Source: Streptomyces fumigatiscleroticus (GTDB lineage: Bacteria > Actinomycetota > Actinomycetes > Streptomycetales > Streptomycetaceae). From it: DNA of 64,000 nucleotides. The stretch is taken from NCBI RefSeq assembly GCF_014647975.1, contig NZ_BMQF01000024.1, positions 1 to 64,000 of the forward strand, given 5' to 3'. The translations under genes were made by a program, and so were the position numbers. Position 1 is the first letter of the stretch; the number at the start of each line of letters is the position of its first letter. This document shows positions 42,942 to 51,713 of the stretch, in pieces. Under the pieces are notes generated by a model, which was not told where the DNA came from, did no database searches, and saw only the letters and a list, made by a program, of their open reading frames with translations.

Positions 42942-43389
42942 GGGTGGTCCCCTTCGGGCCTGAACGTGGAGGTCACCCCACCACCGGACGGAGGATGCGT
43001 TGTGGGGTGCGGCACACTCAACCATCCTCAACAGATGAACGCAAGATATCGCGCGCTCTCCGTAATTCATTGACAATCATCAGTCGCACGCGCTGCCGAG
43101 CAGGCAGACAGGCGGACAGGCAGGCAGACACAGGCAGACACAGGCAGACGACGCCGAGCATGGCGTGGCAGGAGGCACCGTCCCCCGCCAGTCGGCAGCT
43201 GCAAAGGAACTTTCATATCTGCATGCAAAGGACCGCAGCTTCACTACTTGAAGTCCGTCGGCCCCCTTGACGCTCCGTACGCGGCGTCGCTTTCATGCGG
43301 GTTGCACTTGGGAGCGCTCCCATCACTTCTGTGTGCCCTCCCGCACCACGCCCCGAAGCGTTCCGCCCCCACCGAGAGGAATCGCACCC
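42942..43389. other. divergent control region of sugar-import and cellulase genes
   Basis: Holds an ACGCAA half-site (about 43040-43046) near the importer start, a CAGGCAGACA decamer array (43101-43150, four of five units) and the CebR box for the cellulase (43309-43322). No gene is visible. Confidence 0.65.
43309..43322 (+). promoter_or_regulatory. CebR box
   Basis: TGGGAGCGCTCCCA is the exact 14-bp palindrome bound by the cellobiose/cello-oligosaccharide repressor CebR in Streptomyces. It lies about 70 bp upstream of the cellulase start. Confidence 0.92.
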
Positions 43390-45180
43390 GTGGTCCGCAC
43401 CTTGGGCTCCCTGACGAGCCCCCACCGAAGAAAGTCCCGCCTGCTGCAAACCGCGCTGGGTGCCGCCGTCGCGGCTGCCCTGATGGCGGTGCTCGCGCTC
43501 GTCGGCCCGTTGTCCGCCACGGCCGCCGTCCCCCCTGCCGCCGCGTCCGACACCGCGGGAACGGGCTACTGGCACACCAGCGGCCGGCAGATCCTGGACG
43601 CGGCCGACCAGCCGGTCCGCATCGCAGGCGTGAACTGGTTCGGCTTCGAGACGTCGAACAACGTCGTGCACGGCCTCTGGTCGCGCGACTACAAGTCGAT
43701 GATCGACCAGATGAAGTCGCTCGGGTACAACACCATCCGGCTCCCGTACAGCGACGACATCTTCAAGCCCGGCACCATGCCCAACAGCATCACCTTCTAC
43801 AACATGAACCAGGACCTCCAGGGCCTCACCTCCCTCCAGGTCATGGACAAGATCGTCAACTACGCCGGGTCGATCGGGCTGCGGGTCATCCTGGACCGGC
43901 ACCGGCCGGACGCCGGCGGCCAGTCCGCGCTGTGGTACACCAGCTCCGTCCCGGAGTCGACCTGGATCACCAACCTCAAGGCGCTGGCCGGCCGCTACCA
44001 GGGCAACACCGCCGTGGTCGGCATCGACCTGCACAACGAGCCGCACGACCCGGCCTGCTGGGGCTGCGGCGACACCTCGATCGACTGGCGGGCGGCCGCC
44101 CAGCGCGCGGGCAACGCCGTCCTCGGCGTCAACCCCAACCTGCTGATCTTCGTCGAGGGCGTCCAGACCTTCAACGGCACCTCCGGCTGGTGGGGCGGCA
44201 ACCTGATGGGCGTCGGCCAGTACCCGGTACAGCTCGACGTCGCCGACCGGGTGGTCTACTCGGCGCACGACTACGCCACGTCCGTCGCCCAGCAGAGCTG
44301 GTTCACCGATCCGGCCTTCCCCGCGAACATGCCGGGTATATGGGACAAATACTGGGGCTACATCTTCAAGCAGAACATCGCCCCGGTGTGGGTCGGCGAG
44401 TTCGGCACCACGTTGCAGTCCACCACCGACCAGCGGTGGCTCAAGGCCCTGGTCGACTACCTGCTGCCGACCTCCGGCAACGGCGGGGACAGCTTCAGCT
44501 GGACCTTCTGGTCGTGGAACCCGGACTCCGGTGACACCGGCGGCATCCTCAAGGACGACTGGCAGACGGTGGACACCGTCAAGGACGGCTACCTGGCATC
44601 GATCAAGGCGCCCGCCTTCGGCGGGTCCGGCTCCAGCGGCGGCACGTCCGCGGGTACGTCGAGCGGCACCTCCTCCGGCACGTCCGCGGGTACGTCGAGC
44701 GGCACCTCCTCCGGCACGTCCGCGGGTACGTCGAGCGGCACCTCCTCCGGCACGTCCGCGGGTACGTCGAGCGGCACCTCCTCCGGCACCTCGTCGGGTA
44801 CGTCCTCGGGCACGTCCAGCGGCACATCCGCCGGGACCAGTTCCGGGACGTCCTCCGGCAGCACGGGCGGCACCGGCAGCGGCGGCTGCACGGCCGACAT
44901 GCGCATCGACAACCAGTGGGCCACCGGCTTCACCGCCACCGTCACGGTCACCGCGGGCAGCACGGCGATCAAGGGCTGGAAGGTCGGCTGGACCTGGCCG
45001 GGCAACCAGCAGGAGACCAGCGCCTGGAGCGCGAACGTCCAGCAGAGCGGCGCCTCGGTCACTGCGACCAACCTGAGCTACAACGGCGCGCTCGCCGCCG
45101 CCGGCAGCACCAGCTTCGGGTTCCAGGGCACCACCTCGTCGGCGTTCACCGTACCCACGCTGACCTGCACCGCCTCCTGA
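43390..45180 (+). CDS. secreted GH5 cellulase with CBM2
   Basis: 596 aa. A signal peptide ends near residue 50 (PLSATAA). The GH5 domain (about 55-405) has NWFGFET, the acid/base Glu in LHNEPHDP (about 217) and the nucleophile Glu in VWVGEFGTT (about 337). A Thr/Ser/Gly linker (412-497) built from four perfect 36-bp repeats joins a C-terminal CBM2 (MRIDNQWATGF, WTWPGNQQ, SYNGALAAAGSTSFGF). It degrades cellulose outside the cell under CebR control. GTG 43390 preceded by GAGAGGAA is chosen over upstream codons because the signal peptide begins there. Confidence 0.94.
   Translation: MVRTLGSLTSPHRRKSRLLQTALGAAVAAALMAVLALVGPLSATAAVPPAAASDTAGTGYWHTSGRQILDAADQPVRIAGVNWFGFETSNNVVHGLWSRDYKSMIDQMKSLGYNTIRLPYSDDIFKPGTMPNSITFYNMNQDLQGLTSLQVMDKIVNYAGSIGLRVILDRHRPDAGGQSALWYTSSVPESTWITNLKALAGRYQGNTAVVGIDLHNEPHDPACWGCGDTSIDWRAAAQRAGNAVLGVNPNLLIFVEGVQTFNGTSGWWGGNLMGVGQYPVQLDVADRVVYSAHDYATSVAQQSWFTDPAFPANMPGIWDKYWGYIFKQNIAPVWVGEFGTTLQSTTDQRWLKALVDYLLPTSGNGGDSFSWTFWSWNPDSGDTGGILKDDWQTVDTVKDGYLASIKAPAFGGSGSSGGTSAGTSSGTSSGTSAGTSSGTSSGTSAGTSSGTSSGTSAGTSSGTSSGTSSGTSSGTSSGTSAGTSSGTSSGSTGGTGSGGCTADMRIDNQWATGFTATVTVTAGSTAIKGWKVGWTWPGNQQETSAWSANVQQSGASVTATNLSYNGALAAAGSTSFGFQGTTSSAFTVPTLTCTAS
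44641..44784 (+). repeat. 36-bp tandem repeat encoding the cellulase linker
   Basis: Four identical 36-bp units (44641, 44677, 44713, 44749), each encoding GTSAGTSSGTSS, followed by diverged versions to about 44860. In frame, so copy number changes alter linker length without breaking the protein. Confidence 0.93.
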
Positions 45181-45559
45181 CGGGCAGCCGGCAGGCAGTG
45201 CGCGCCGGACGCGGAACGAGCCACTGCCTCGCCGGGGCCGGCCGACAAGAGGCGGCGGGCAGGCCGACAGGTCTCCCGACTCGTCGGCCTGCCTTCTTGC
45301 TCACGAGTCGGCGATCGGCCGGAAGGTCCGGAACCCGGGCAAGAAGGCGGTACGGGGAGCATTCGGCCCGTGCTGTGTGTCTGATTCACGCAGGCTCTTC
45401 CGCGCGTAACGTCAGGGTCCCGAGGGGTAGTCCTTGTGCGGGGGCTGTGCGGGGGCTGTGCGGGGGCTGTGCCGGGGGGGCGTCTGTGCCGGGAGATGTC
45501 GAGGCGGGCCGTGCTGACGGACGGACCTCTCTTGCTGTGTCGGGCAGAACCCGGGACCG
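45181..45559 (+). terminator. cellulase terminator region
   Basis: GGCAGGCCGAC (45258-45268) and GTCGGCCTGCC (45283-45293) form an 11-bp perfect stem followed by TTCTT. The rest of the 379-bp gap includes a short GTGCGGGGGCT repeat (45434-45470) and no gene. Confidence 0.7.
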
Positions 45560-46123
45560 GTGATGAAGTCGTTGGTCGAGACGCTGGAACAGCAAAGGGC
45601 GAGGACCCCCGCTCGCGTCGGAGAACTCCGCGGGCGTGTCGAGGAGTTGACCGTTCGGCTCGCGGCCGCGGAGGAACGGCTGACGCTGTCGCGGACCACA
45701 GAAGAGACCGTGCGGGAGATGCTCACCCCGGCCGGCTCACAGGCTCCGCGGGAGCCGGAGGACACCGCGGATCAGGCCACGGAGGCCGAACCCGGCGGCT
45801 CCGCGCCGGGCGCGGGCACGACCAACACCCCGCACCTCCTTCCCCAGGCGCCTCCCGCCAGCGGAACCGGCAACCGAGGCGGTGGCGCCGTACGGCGTAG
45901 GCGTGCGCGTGCGCATGCCCACGGTCAGGCGCGAGGAGATTGCGCCGGGCACGGCCGGCGCCGGACCGCCCAGCGGCCGAACTCACCCTCGGGCGGCTCA
46001 CGCACGCCTTCGCCGGCAACCACGCCCACCTGGCCCGGAGCACTGGCCCCCCGCCCCTCCCGCCCCTCCCGAAGCCACTCCCCGTCCTCTCACCCATCAC
46101 CCGTCGCAGAAGCTCATCGCTGA
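45560..46123 (+). pseudogene. coiled-coil protein, probably frameshifted remnant
   Basis: The first 60 residues (MMKSLVETLEQQRAR, RVGELRGRVEELTVRL, TEETVREML) form a clear coiled coil seen at the start of many Streptomyces hypothetical proteins. Beyond about residue 95 the frame becomes Arg/Pro/Ser rich, while other frames briefly look protein-like (AAELTLGRLTHAFAGNH in one). I suspect a frameshift or a truncated gene. Function unknown. Confidence 0.4.
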
Positions 46124-46167
46124 AGAAGCTCACCCGCTGAAGAAACCCACCGCTGAAGGAGCCCACC
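46118..46167 (+). repeat. triplicated ribosome-site-like repeat before the P450
   Basis: Three imperfect 16-17-bp copies of CGCTGAAGRAGCYCACC precede the P450 start. The last copy supplies its AAGGAG ribosome binding site. Confidence 0.65.
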
Positions 46168-47391
46168 GTGTCCGAACCGCAGATATTCGTCCTGGATCCC
46201 AGCAGCGCCGACCACCACGCCGAGCACCAGGCCCTGCGCGCCCGCGGCCCGGCCACCCGGGTGGACATCCTCGGCGTGACCGCCTGGTCGGTCACCGACC
46301 CCGTCCTCCTCAAGCGACTTCTCACCAGTCCGCAGATCTCCAAGAACGGGCGCAGCCACTGGCCGGCCTTCACCGACACCGCCGCCACCTGGCCCCTCGC
46401 CCTGTGGATCACGGCGAGCAACATGTTCACCGCCTACGGCGACGATCACCGCCGACTCCGCCGGATGGTGGCTCCCGTCTTCGGCGCCCGTCGAATCCGG
46501 GCCATGCAGCCGACCGTGGAAGCGATCATCACCGCCCTCCTCGACGACCTCGACTCCCTGCCGCCCGGCGACAGTGCCGACCTGCGCGAACGCCTCGCCT
46601 ATCCGCTGCCGATCGCGGTGATCGGCCAGCTCATGGGTGTCCCCGAGGACCGACGCCAGGGCTTCCGCGCCATGGTCGACGGGGTCTTCGCGACCACTCT
46701 CACCACCGAGCAGGCCGCGGCGAACACCGCTGCCCTGTACGAGGCCCTCGACCAGCTGATCGCGGCCAAGCGCACCGACCCCGGCGACGACATGACCTCC
46801 CTGCTCATCGCCGCCCGCGACGACGAAGGCGACGGCGGCGGCTTCACGGACGACGAACTGCGCGACACGCTCCTGCTGATGATCAGCGCCGGCTACGAGA
46901 CCACCGTCAACGTCATCGACCAGGCGATCACCGCCCTGCTGACCGACCCCGAGCAGCTCAGCCACCTCCGCGCCGGCCGTGCCGACTGGAGCGACGTCGT
47001 CGAGGAGACCCTGCGGCACGAGCCCGCCGTCAAGCACCTGCCCCTGCGCTACGCCCTCACCGACATCGTCCTGCCCGACGGGCAGACGATCGCCCGGGGC
47101 GAGGCGATCCTCGCCTCCTACGCCGCCGCCAACCGCCACCCCGGCTGGCACGGGGAGTCCGCCGACCGCTTCGACGTCACCCGTCTCACCAAGGATCATC
47201 TGGCCTTCGGCCATGGCGTGCACTTCTGCCTCGGCGCGCCGCTCGCACGTCTCGAGGTCACCGCCGCCCTGCGCATGCTCTTCGAGCGCTTTCCCGAGAT
47301 GCGGCTCGCCGTCCCCTCCGGGGACCTGCAACCGTTACCCACCTTGATCAGTAACGGGCATGTGACCCTGCCCGTCCGCCTGCGGCCGTAA
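46168..47391 (+). CDS. cytochrome P450 (TTA-containing)
   Basis: 407 aa, a soluble CYP105/107-type bacterial P450. The I-helix oxygen motif ISAGYETT, the ExxR (VVEETLRHEP), the PERF-like ADRFDVTR and the heme loop FGHGVHFCLGAPLAR with Cys354 are intact. No ferredoxin is next to it. A TTA codon (47335-47337, residue 390) means translation should depend on the bldA tRNA and therefore on developmental stage. GTG 46168 has AAGGAG. Substrate unknown, probably a secondary metabolite. Confidence 0.95.
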   Translation: MSEPQIFVLDPSSADHHAEHQALRARGPATRVDILGVTAWSVTDPVLLKRLLTSPQISKNGRSHWPAFTDTAATWPLALWITASNMFTAYGDDHRRLRRMVAPVFGARRIRAMQPTVEAIITALLDDLDSLPPGDSADLRERLAYPLPIAVIGQLMGVPEDRRQGFRAMVDGVFATTLTTEQAAANTAALYEALDQLIAAKRTDPGDDMTSLLIAARDDEGDGGGFTDDELRDTLLLMISAGYETTVNVIDQAITALLTDPEQLSHLRAGRADWSDVVEETLRHEPAVKHLPLRYALTDIVLPDGQTIARGEAILASYAAANRHPGWHGESADRFDVTRLTKDHLAFGHGVHFCLGAPLARLEVTAALRMLFERFPEMRLAVPSGDLQPLPTLISNGHVTLPVRLRP

Positions 47392-47460
47392 CGGGCGTCG
47401 ATCGCCGGTACGTGGGGCGGGGGGCGATGCGGCCTGGCGGCGGCCGGCGGCTGTCCGAGC

Positions 47461-47582
47461 GGTCCGAGCGGTCCCAGCGGTCCCAGCGGTCCCAGCGGTC
47501 CCAGCGGTCCCAGCGGTCCCAGCGGTCCCAGCGGTCCCAGCGGTCCCAGCGGTCCCAGCGGTCCCAGCGGTCCAAGCGGTCC
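47461..47582. repeat. 9-bp tandem array, 13 units
   Basis: GGTCCNAGC repeats 13 times (47461-47577) with only the first and last copies changed, then a partial unit. It lies between the convergent P450 and EVE-domain genes. Near identity points to recent expansion by slippage. Confidence 0.93.
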
Positions 47583-47597
47583 GGGGATCGTGGGCCG

Positions 47598-48026
47598 TCA
47601 CAGGCCCGCGTGATCCAGCAGCAGTTCCAGGTCGCTCTCCTTCACCCGGGTGACCCCCTGCGGGTGCCGGTTGGACAGGACGTGCAACGGAACGGGATCG
47701 CGGTGCAGCCGGCGGGTCGCGTCCGGGTCCAGTGTCGCCGTGAACCGCCACGGCTGGCGTGGACTTCCCATCACCTCGTACGGCTCCCGGTCGATCTCGG
47801 CCACCGCGGCGATCTGCCGTACCGGCGCGGCGAAGTAGATCCACAGGCGGTCACCGGGCGTCATCCGCCGCCACCTGGACAGGCACCACTCCCGGCGCGG
47901 CGCGGTCTCGGCGAGTTCCAGCATGCGGTCCTTGGCGGAGGAGCCGCCGTCCGGGACCGTATCCGCGGGTTTCACGATGAACAGCCAGTCCACGGTGCTT
48001 CTCCACTTCCACGGATGCTTCTCCAC
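47598..48026 (-). CDS. EVE-like (PUA superfamily) domain protein
   Basis: 142 aa. Segments DWLFIVKPADTV, GDRLWIYFAAPVRQIAAVAEI and PWRFTATLDPDA fit the EVE domain, a PUA-like fold thought to bind modified bases. The start is uncertain: ATG 48026 or an internal Val near DWLF. Placed tail to tail with the P450. Confidence 0.6.
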   Translation of the reverse strand: MEKHPWKWRSTVDWLFIVKPADTVPDGGSSAKDRMLELAETAPRREWCLSRWRRMTPGDRLWIYFAAPVRQIAAVAEIDREPYEVMGSPRQPWRFTATLDPDATRRLHRDPVPLHVLSNRHPQGVTRVKESDLELLLDHAGL

Positions 48027-48173
48027 TCCTGCATGCCCTGACCCGTACCGTGTCCGGCGCGGGTCTTCTACGTGCTGCCCCGCACGGCGGCCGCCATGCC
48101 CGCTCGCACCGCGCCGTGCCCCGTCGGCCGGTCCCCGATGGCCGCCGCCCGGCCGGTCCCGGAACCGGCGGTG

Positions 48174-48740
48174 TCAGCGGGCCAGGGCGGCGAGGGTGGC
48201 GTCGAGGTCGGTGGTCCTGGGCTGGTTGTGGGGGAGCTTGGCGAGGACCTTGGCCATGCCGCAGGTGTCGGTGAGGGCGGAGAAGACCAGGCCTGAGGCG
48301 ATGCCCGCGGACAGCAGGCGGGCCTTGGGCCGGCGCCGGCCGGCCAGCAGTCCGGTCAGGACGAGGGAGCCGGCGGCGAGGCGGACCTGGCGTTCCATGG
48401 CCCAGACGGCGCGGGTGCCCTCGGGGCGCTGGACGTCGTGGCCGAGCTGCTGCCAGGCGGTGGTGCCGCCGATGAGGCCGGCGGCGGCGATGCCGTGCTC
48501 GGCCAGGCGCTCACGGGCCTGCGTGGAGCGGGCGCCGGAGGCGCACACGAGGAGGAGGTCACCGCGGCCGGCGGCCGTCTTCAGGGCGGGCAGTGCCGCG
48601 TCGAGGTGGTCCAGGGGGACGTTGTGGGCGCCGGGCAGGTGACCGGAGGCGTATTCGCCGGGGGTGCGCACGTCGATGACGGTCAGCTCGTGCAGGCGGG
48701 CGTGGGCCTGGGCGGCGGTGAGAGAGGTGGTGGGTGCCAC
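48174..48740 (-). CDS. rhodanese with membrane tail (YgaP-like)
   Basis: 188 aa. A rhodanese domain (VIDVRTPGEYASGHLPGAHNVPL; catalytic loop CASGARST with active Cys) is followed by two TM helices (about 117-160) of the DUF2892 type, as in E. coli YgaP. Such proteins transfer sulfane sulfur at the membrane. It is divergent from the CstR-like repressor across the GATACCC operator, so it is probably induced by persulfide. Start GTG 48740 with AAGGAAAG. Confidence 0.88.
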   Translation of the reverse strand: MAPTTSLTAAQAHARLHELTVIDVRTPGEYASGHLPGAHNVPLDHLDAALPALKTAAGRGDLLLVCASGARSTQARERLAEHGIAAAGLIGGTTAWQQLGHDVQRPEGTRAVWAMERQVRLAAGSLVLTGLLAGRRRPKARLLSAGIASGLVFSALTDTCGMAKVLAKLPHNQPRTTDLDATLAALAR

Positions 48741-48781
48741 GGGACTTTCCTTTGCTCTTCATGGGTTACCCCCTTCGATAG

Positions 48782-48808
48782 GATACCCAAGGGGGTATCT
48801 GGGTATCC
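48782..48808. promoter_or_regulatory. CstR/CsoR-type operator
   Basis: GATACCC (48782-48788) and GGGTATC (48793-48799) form the classic CsoR-family dyad, followed by an extra GGGTATCC half-site (48801-48808). It lies between the divergent rhodanese and repressor genes. Confidence 0.85.
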
Positions 48809-48826
48809 CGTGAAGGAGTGTGGGCT

Positions 48827-49108
48827 GTGGACTTGGCGATGGCGGCCGAGGAACTGAAGACCGTGGTCAACCGGCTGCGCAGGGCACAGGGCCAGATCGC
48901 CGGTGTGATCAGGATGATCGAGGAAGGGCGGGATTGCGAGGAGGTGGTCACACAGCTGGCAGCCGCTTCCCGGGCCCTGGACAAGGCGGGTTTCGCGATC
49001 ATCGCCACCGGTCTTCAGCGCTGTCTGACCGATACGGACATGGCCGCCCCGGAGGACCGGGAGCAGATGCGCGCCCGGCTGGAGAAGCTGTTCCTGTCGC
49101 TGGCCTGA
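48827..49108 (+). CDS. CsoR-family repressor, CstR-like persulfide sensor
   Basis: 93 aa, DUF156 fold (LKTVVNRLRRAQGQIAGVIRMIEEGRDC). Cys37 and Cys66 are 29 residues apart, as in both CsoR and CstR, but the Cu-ligand His four residues before the second Cys is absent (TGLQRC). This favours the thiol-persulfide sensor CstR over a copper sensor. Neighbouring sulfur-transfer genes agree. I start at GTG 48827, eight bases after AAGGAG. Upstream GTG 48818 would be too close. Confidence 0.9.
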   Translation: MDLAMAAEELKTVVNRLRRAQGQIAGVIRMIEEGRDCEEVVTQLAAASRALDKAGFAIIATGLQRCLTDTDMAAPEDREQMRARLEKLFLSLA

Positions 49109-49139
49109 GCGGCCGGTGCCACGCACCGCACCGCTCGGC

Positions 49140-49907
49140 TCAGGCGTAGGCGAAGGAGTAGGCGAAGGCGTCGGCAAGCATGAAGGCGGCGACGGCCAGC
49201 AGCAGGATCGCGAACGTGCGTCGCAGCAGGGCGCCGGTGACCTTGGCGGCCAGGCGCTTGCCGTCCCACGCGCCCAGGATCGCGGCCCCGGTGAAAGGGG
49301 CGATCAGCGCCCAGTCGACGCCCGCCGTGGTGGCGCCGCGGGTGGCGAGCGAGGCGAGCGAGTTCGCCGAGATCACCAGCAGGCTGGTGCCGACGGCGGT
49401 CCGCATGTCGAACGCCACCACCGTGACCAGGGCGGGTACGGCGAGGAAGCCCCCGCCGACGCCGAGCAGTCCGGTCAGCGCCCCCAGCCCCGCGCCGGTG
49501 CCCGCGGCTTTCGCCGGCCGCACCGCCGACGTCCGGCCGGTGCCCGCCCGGCCGGGGCGCAGCATCTTCAGGGCGGCGAGTGCGGCGACAGCGGCGAACG
49601 CGGCGGTCAGTACGGGCTGGGGCAGGCGGGAGGCGGCGGCGCCGGCCGCGGCGGCGGGCAGGATCCCGGCCGCGGCGAACAGGGTGCCGGTCCTCCAGCG
49701 GACGGTGCCGGTACGGGCGTGGGCGTACAGGGCGGTGAGGGATGTGGCGGTGACGATGATCAGGCTTGCGGTGGTGGCGGCGGCCGGGGTGAAGCCGAGC
49801 AGGTAGATCAGCGCGGGCACCGCCAGGACGCTGCCGCCCCCGCCGAGCGCGCCGAGCGCGAGCCCGACCAGGGCACCGGCGGCCAGGGCCAGGACCAGGG
49901 CGCTCAC
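49140..49907 (-). CDS. TauE/SafE family sulfur-compound permease
   Basis: 255 aa, about eight TM helices in two repeats, each with the glycine-rich loop typical of TauE (LGALGGGGSVLAVPAL and LLGVGGGFLAVPALV). GTG 49907 overlaps the stop of the upstream rhodanese (GTGA). In cst-type operons this permease moves sulfite or a related sulfur anion. Last gene of the operon, converging with the repressor gene. Confidence 0.92.
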   Translation of the reverse strand: MSALVLALAAGALVGLALGALGGGGSVLAVPALIYLLGFTPAAATTASLIIVTATSLTALYAHARTGTVRWRTGTLFAAAGILPAAAAGAAASRLPQPVLTAAFAAVAALAALKMLRPGRAGTGRTSAVRPAKAAGTGAGLGALTGLLGVGGGFLAVPALVTVVAFDMRTAVGTSLLVISANSLASLATRGATTAGVDWALIAPFTGAAILGAWDGKRLAAKVTGALLRRTFAILLLAVAAFMLADAFAYSFAYA

Positions 49908-50266
49908 GCCGTGCCACCGCTGTGTCCGCGGTCCCCGGTGACCGGCAGGCCCGCGCGGGTCCGGGCGGTCATGCCGCCGGCGGCATCGGTGGCCTCGACG
50001 CCGCGGGCGGCCAGGATGCCGACGGCCTGCCGGGAACGGTTCCCCGAGCGGCAGATGGTGATCACCGGCCCGCCCTGTGCGGCCCGGGGAAGAGCCCGCC
50101 CCGTCCTCAGGCGGCTCAGCGGCAGGTGCAGCGCGCCGGACGGGTGCCCGGCCCGCCACTTGGGCGGCTCGCGGACATCCAACAGGACCGCCTGCCCGTC
50201 GCCGGACTGGCGGTGGGCCTGCTGCGGGGTGAGGCGGGCAGGGCCACGGTGAAAGAGGGAGAACAT
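49904..50266 (-). CDS. single-domain rhodanese sulfurtransferase
   Basis: 120 aa. LLDVREPPKWRAGHPSGALHLPL and the active-site loop TICRSGNRSRQA (Cys nucleophile) define a stand-alone rhodanese. It should accept sulfane sulfur from persulfide or thiosulfate. It overlaps the TauE gene and lies 43 bp after the dioxygenase, clearly in one operon. Confidence 0.93.
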   Translation of the reverse strand: MFSLFHRGPARLTPQQAHRQSGDGQAVLLDVREPPKWRAGHPSGALHLPLSRLRTGRALPRAAQGGPVITICRSGNRSRQAVGILAARGVEATDAAGGMTARTRAGLPVTGDRGHSGGTA

Positions 50267-50309
50267 CGTCTGGTCACTCCGTGCGGGTGGTGCGTGCGGG
50301 GCAAGTCGT

Positions 50310-51686
50310 TCAGTCGGCGGTCTCGGGCCCGGTGCGGGTGAGGCCCGCCGCGATGGCGGCGTCGAAGCCGTCGTCGACGGCGACCACGTCGCGGCCGGCG
50401 GCATCGAGCAGGGAGGCGGCGATCGCCGCGCGCATCCCGCCGGCGCAGTGCACCCACACCACTCCGTCCGGCACCTCCCCGATGCGGCCGGGCAGTTCGT
50501 GGACCGGGATGTGGACCGAGCCGTCGACGGAACCACCCGTACGCTCGGCGTCGCGCCGCACGTCCAGCACCACCACCCGTTCGCCGCGCGCACGCGCCGC
50601 GGCAAGGTCGGCGAAACGGGCGCGCGGGAAGGAGGAGAGTGTCCCGCCCTCACGGATCCAGCCGGCCGGGTCGCCGGTGGCGGCGGCGGCCGGGCGGCCG
50701 ATGCCGACCCGGGCCAGCTCCCGCTGCGCGTCGGCGATCTGCTCGGGCGTCTCGGCCAGCAGGGTGACCGGCCTGCCCCACGGGATCAGCCAGGCCAGGT
50801 AGGTGGCGAGCCGACCCTCGCCCTCGAAGTTGAACGATCCGGCCACATGCCCCTGGGCGAAGGCGACCCGGCTGCGCAGGTCCACCACCCACTCCCCCGC
50901 GGCCAGCCGGGCAGCGATCTCCTCGGCGTCCGCGGGCGCGGGCGGGGTGAGGTCGACCGGTGCGGGGCCGGCGGCGTTGGCCGGGGCCATGTGCGCGTAG
51001 TAGGCGGGAACGTCGTCCAGTCCGGCCAGCAGCTCGGCGACGAAGGTGTCCACGTCCCGGGTGAGCGCGTCGTTGGTCCGGCGCTCCTGGCCGATCGTGG
51101 TGACGTCCCCCTCGGCCTGCGTGGAGGAGCAGAAACTGCCGAACCCGTGGGTGGGCAGCACCGGCACCTCGTCGTCCAGCTCGTCGGCCAGGCGGTGGGC
51201 CGAGGCGTGCTGGGCGCGGGCCAGCTGCTCGGTCAGCCGCGGCTCGACCAGGTCCGGCCGGCCCACGGTGCCGATCAGCAGCGACCCGCCGGTGAACGCC
51301 GCCACCGCCCGGCCGTCCTCGGTGAGGACGTAGGAGGTGTGGTGCGGAGTGTGGCCGGGGGTGGCGATCGCCCGCAGCACCAGGTCCCCTTCGACCGTGA
51401 ACGTGTCGCCGTCGGCGACCGGGGTGCGGGCGAAGGCGACCGAGGCCCCGGCCGACACCAGATAGCGGGCCCCGGTCACACGGGCCAGTTCCAGACCACC
51501 GGTGACGTAGTCGTTGTGCAGATGGGTCTCGGCGACGAGGGCGATGCGCACGCCGCGCCGCGCCGCCGCGGCGATGACCTGATCGATGTCACGGGGCGGG
51601 TCCACCACCAGCGCGGTCCGGGCCCCGCCTGCCAGGTAGCTGCGGTTGCCCAGCCCCTCGAATTCCAGGGTGTCGACGAAGAACAC
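50310..51686 (-). CDS. persulfide dioxygenase-rhodanese fusion (CstB-like)
   Basis: 458 aa. A metallo-beta-lactamase-fold ETHE1-type dioxygenase (1-250) has the metal motif THLHNDYVTGG, PGHTPHHT and LPTHGFGSFC. Two rhodanese domains follow: one with Val/Arg replacing the usual active loop (about 265-355, no clear Cys) and a C-terminal one with WVHCAGGMRAA (active Cys). It should oxidise low-molecular persulfides to sulfite or thiosulfate. GTG 51686 is preceded by GAGGAGG. First gene of the operon controlled by two CstR-type boxes just upstream. Confidence 0.93.
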   Translation of the reverse strand: MFFVDTLEFEGLGNRSYLAGGARTALVVDPPRDIDQVIAAAARRGVRIALVAETHLHNDYVTGGLELARVTGARYLVSAGASVAFARTPVADGDTFTVEGDLVLRAIATPGHTPHHTSYVLTEDGRAVAAFTGGSLLIGTVGRPDLVEPRLTEQLARAQHASAHRLADELDDEVPVLPTHGFGSFCSSTQAEGDVTTIGQERRTNDALTRDVDTFVAELLAGLDDVPAYYAHMAPANAAGPAPVDLTPPAPADAEEIAARLAAGEWVVDLRSRVAFAQGHVAGSFNFEGEGRLATYLAWLIPWGRPVTLLAETPEQIADAQRELARVGIGRPAAAATGDPAGWIREGGTLSSFPRARFADLAAARARGERVVVLDVRRDAERTGGSVDGSVHIPVHELPGRIGEVPDGVVWVHCAGGMRAAIAASLLDAAGRDVVAVDDGFDAAIAAGLTRTGPETAD

Positions 51687-51713
51687 GACTACGCCTCCTC
51701 TTGAGTGAGCAAA

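Noticed and set aside
47461..47582. CRISPR array
   Set aside because: The units are 9 bp with no spacers and no cas genes nearby.
48827..49108. Copper sensor CsoR
   Set aside because: The conserved His before the second Cys is missing and the neighbours handle sulfur, not copper.
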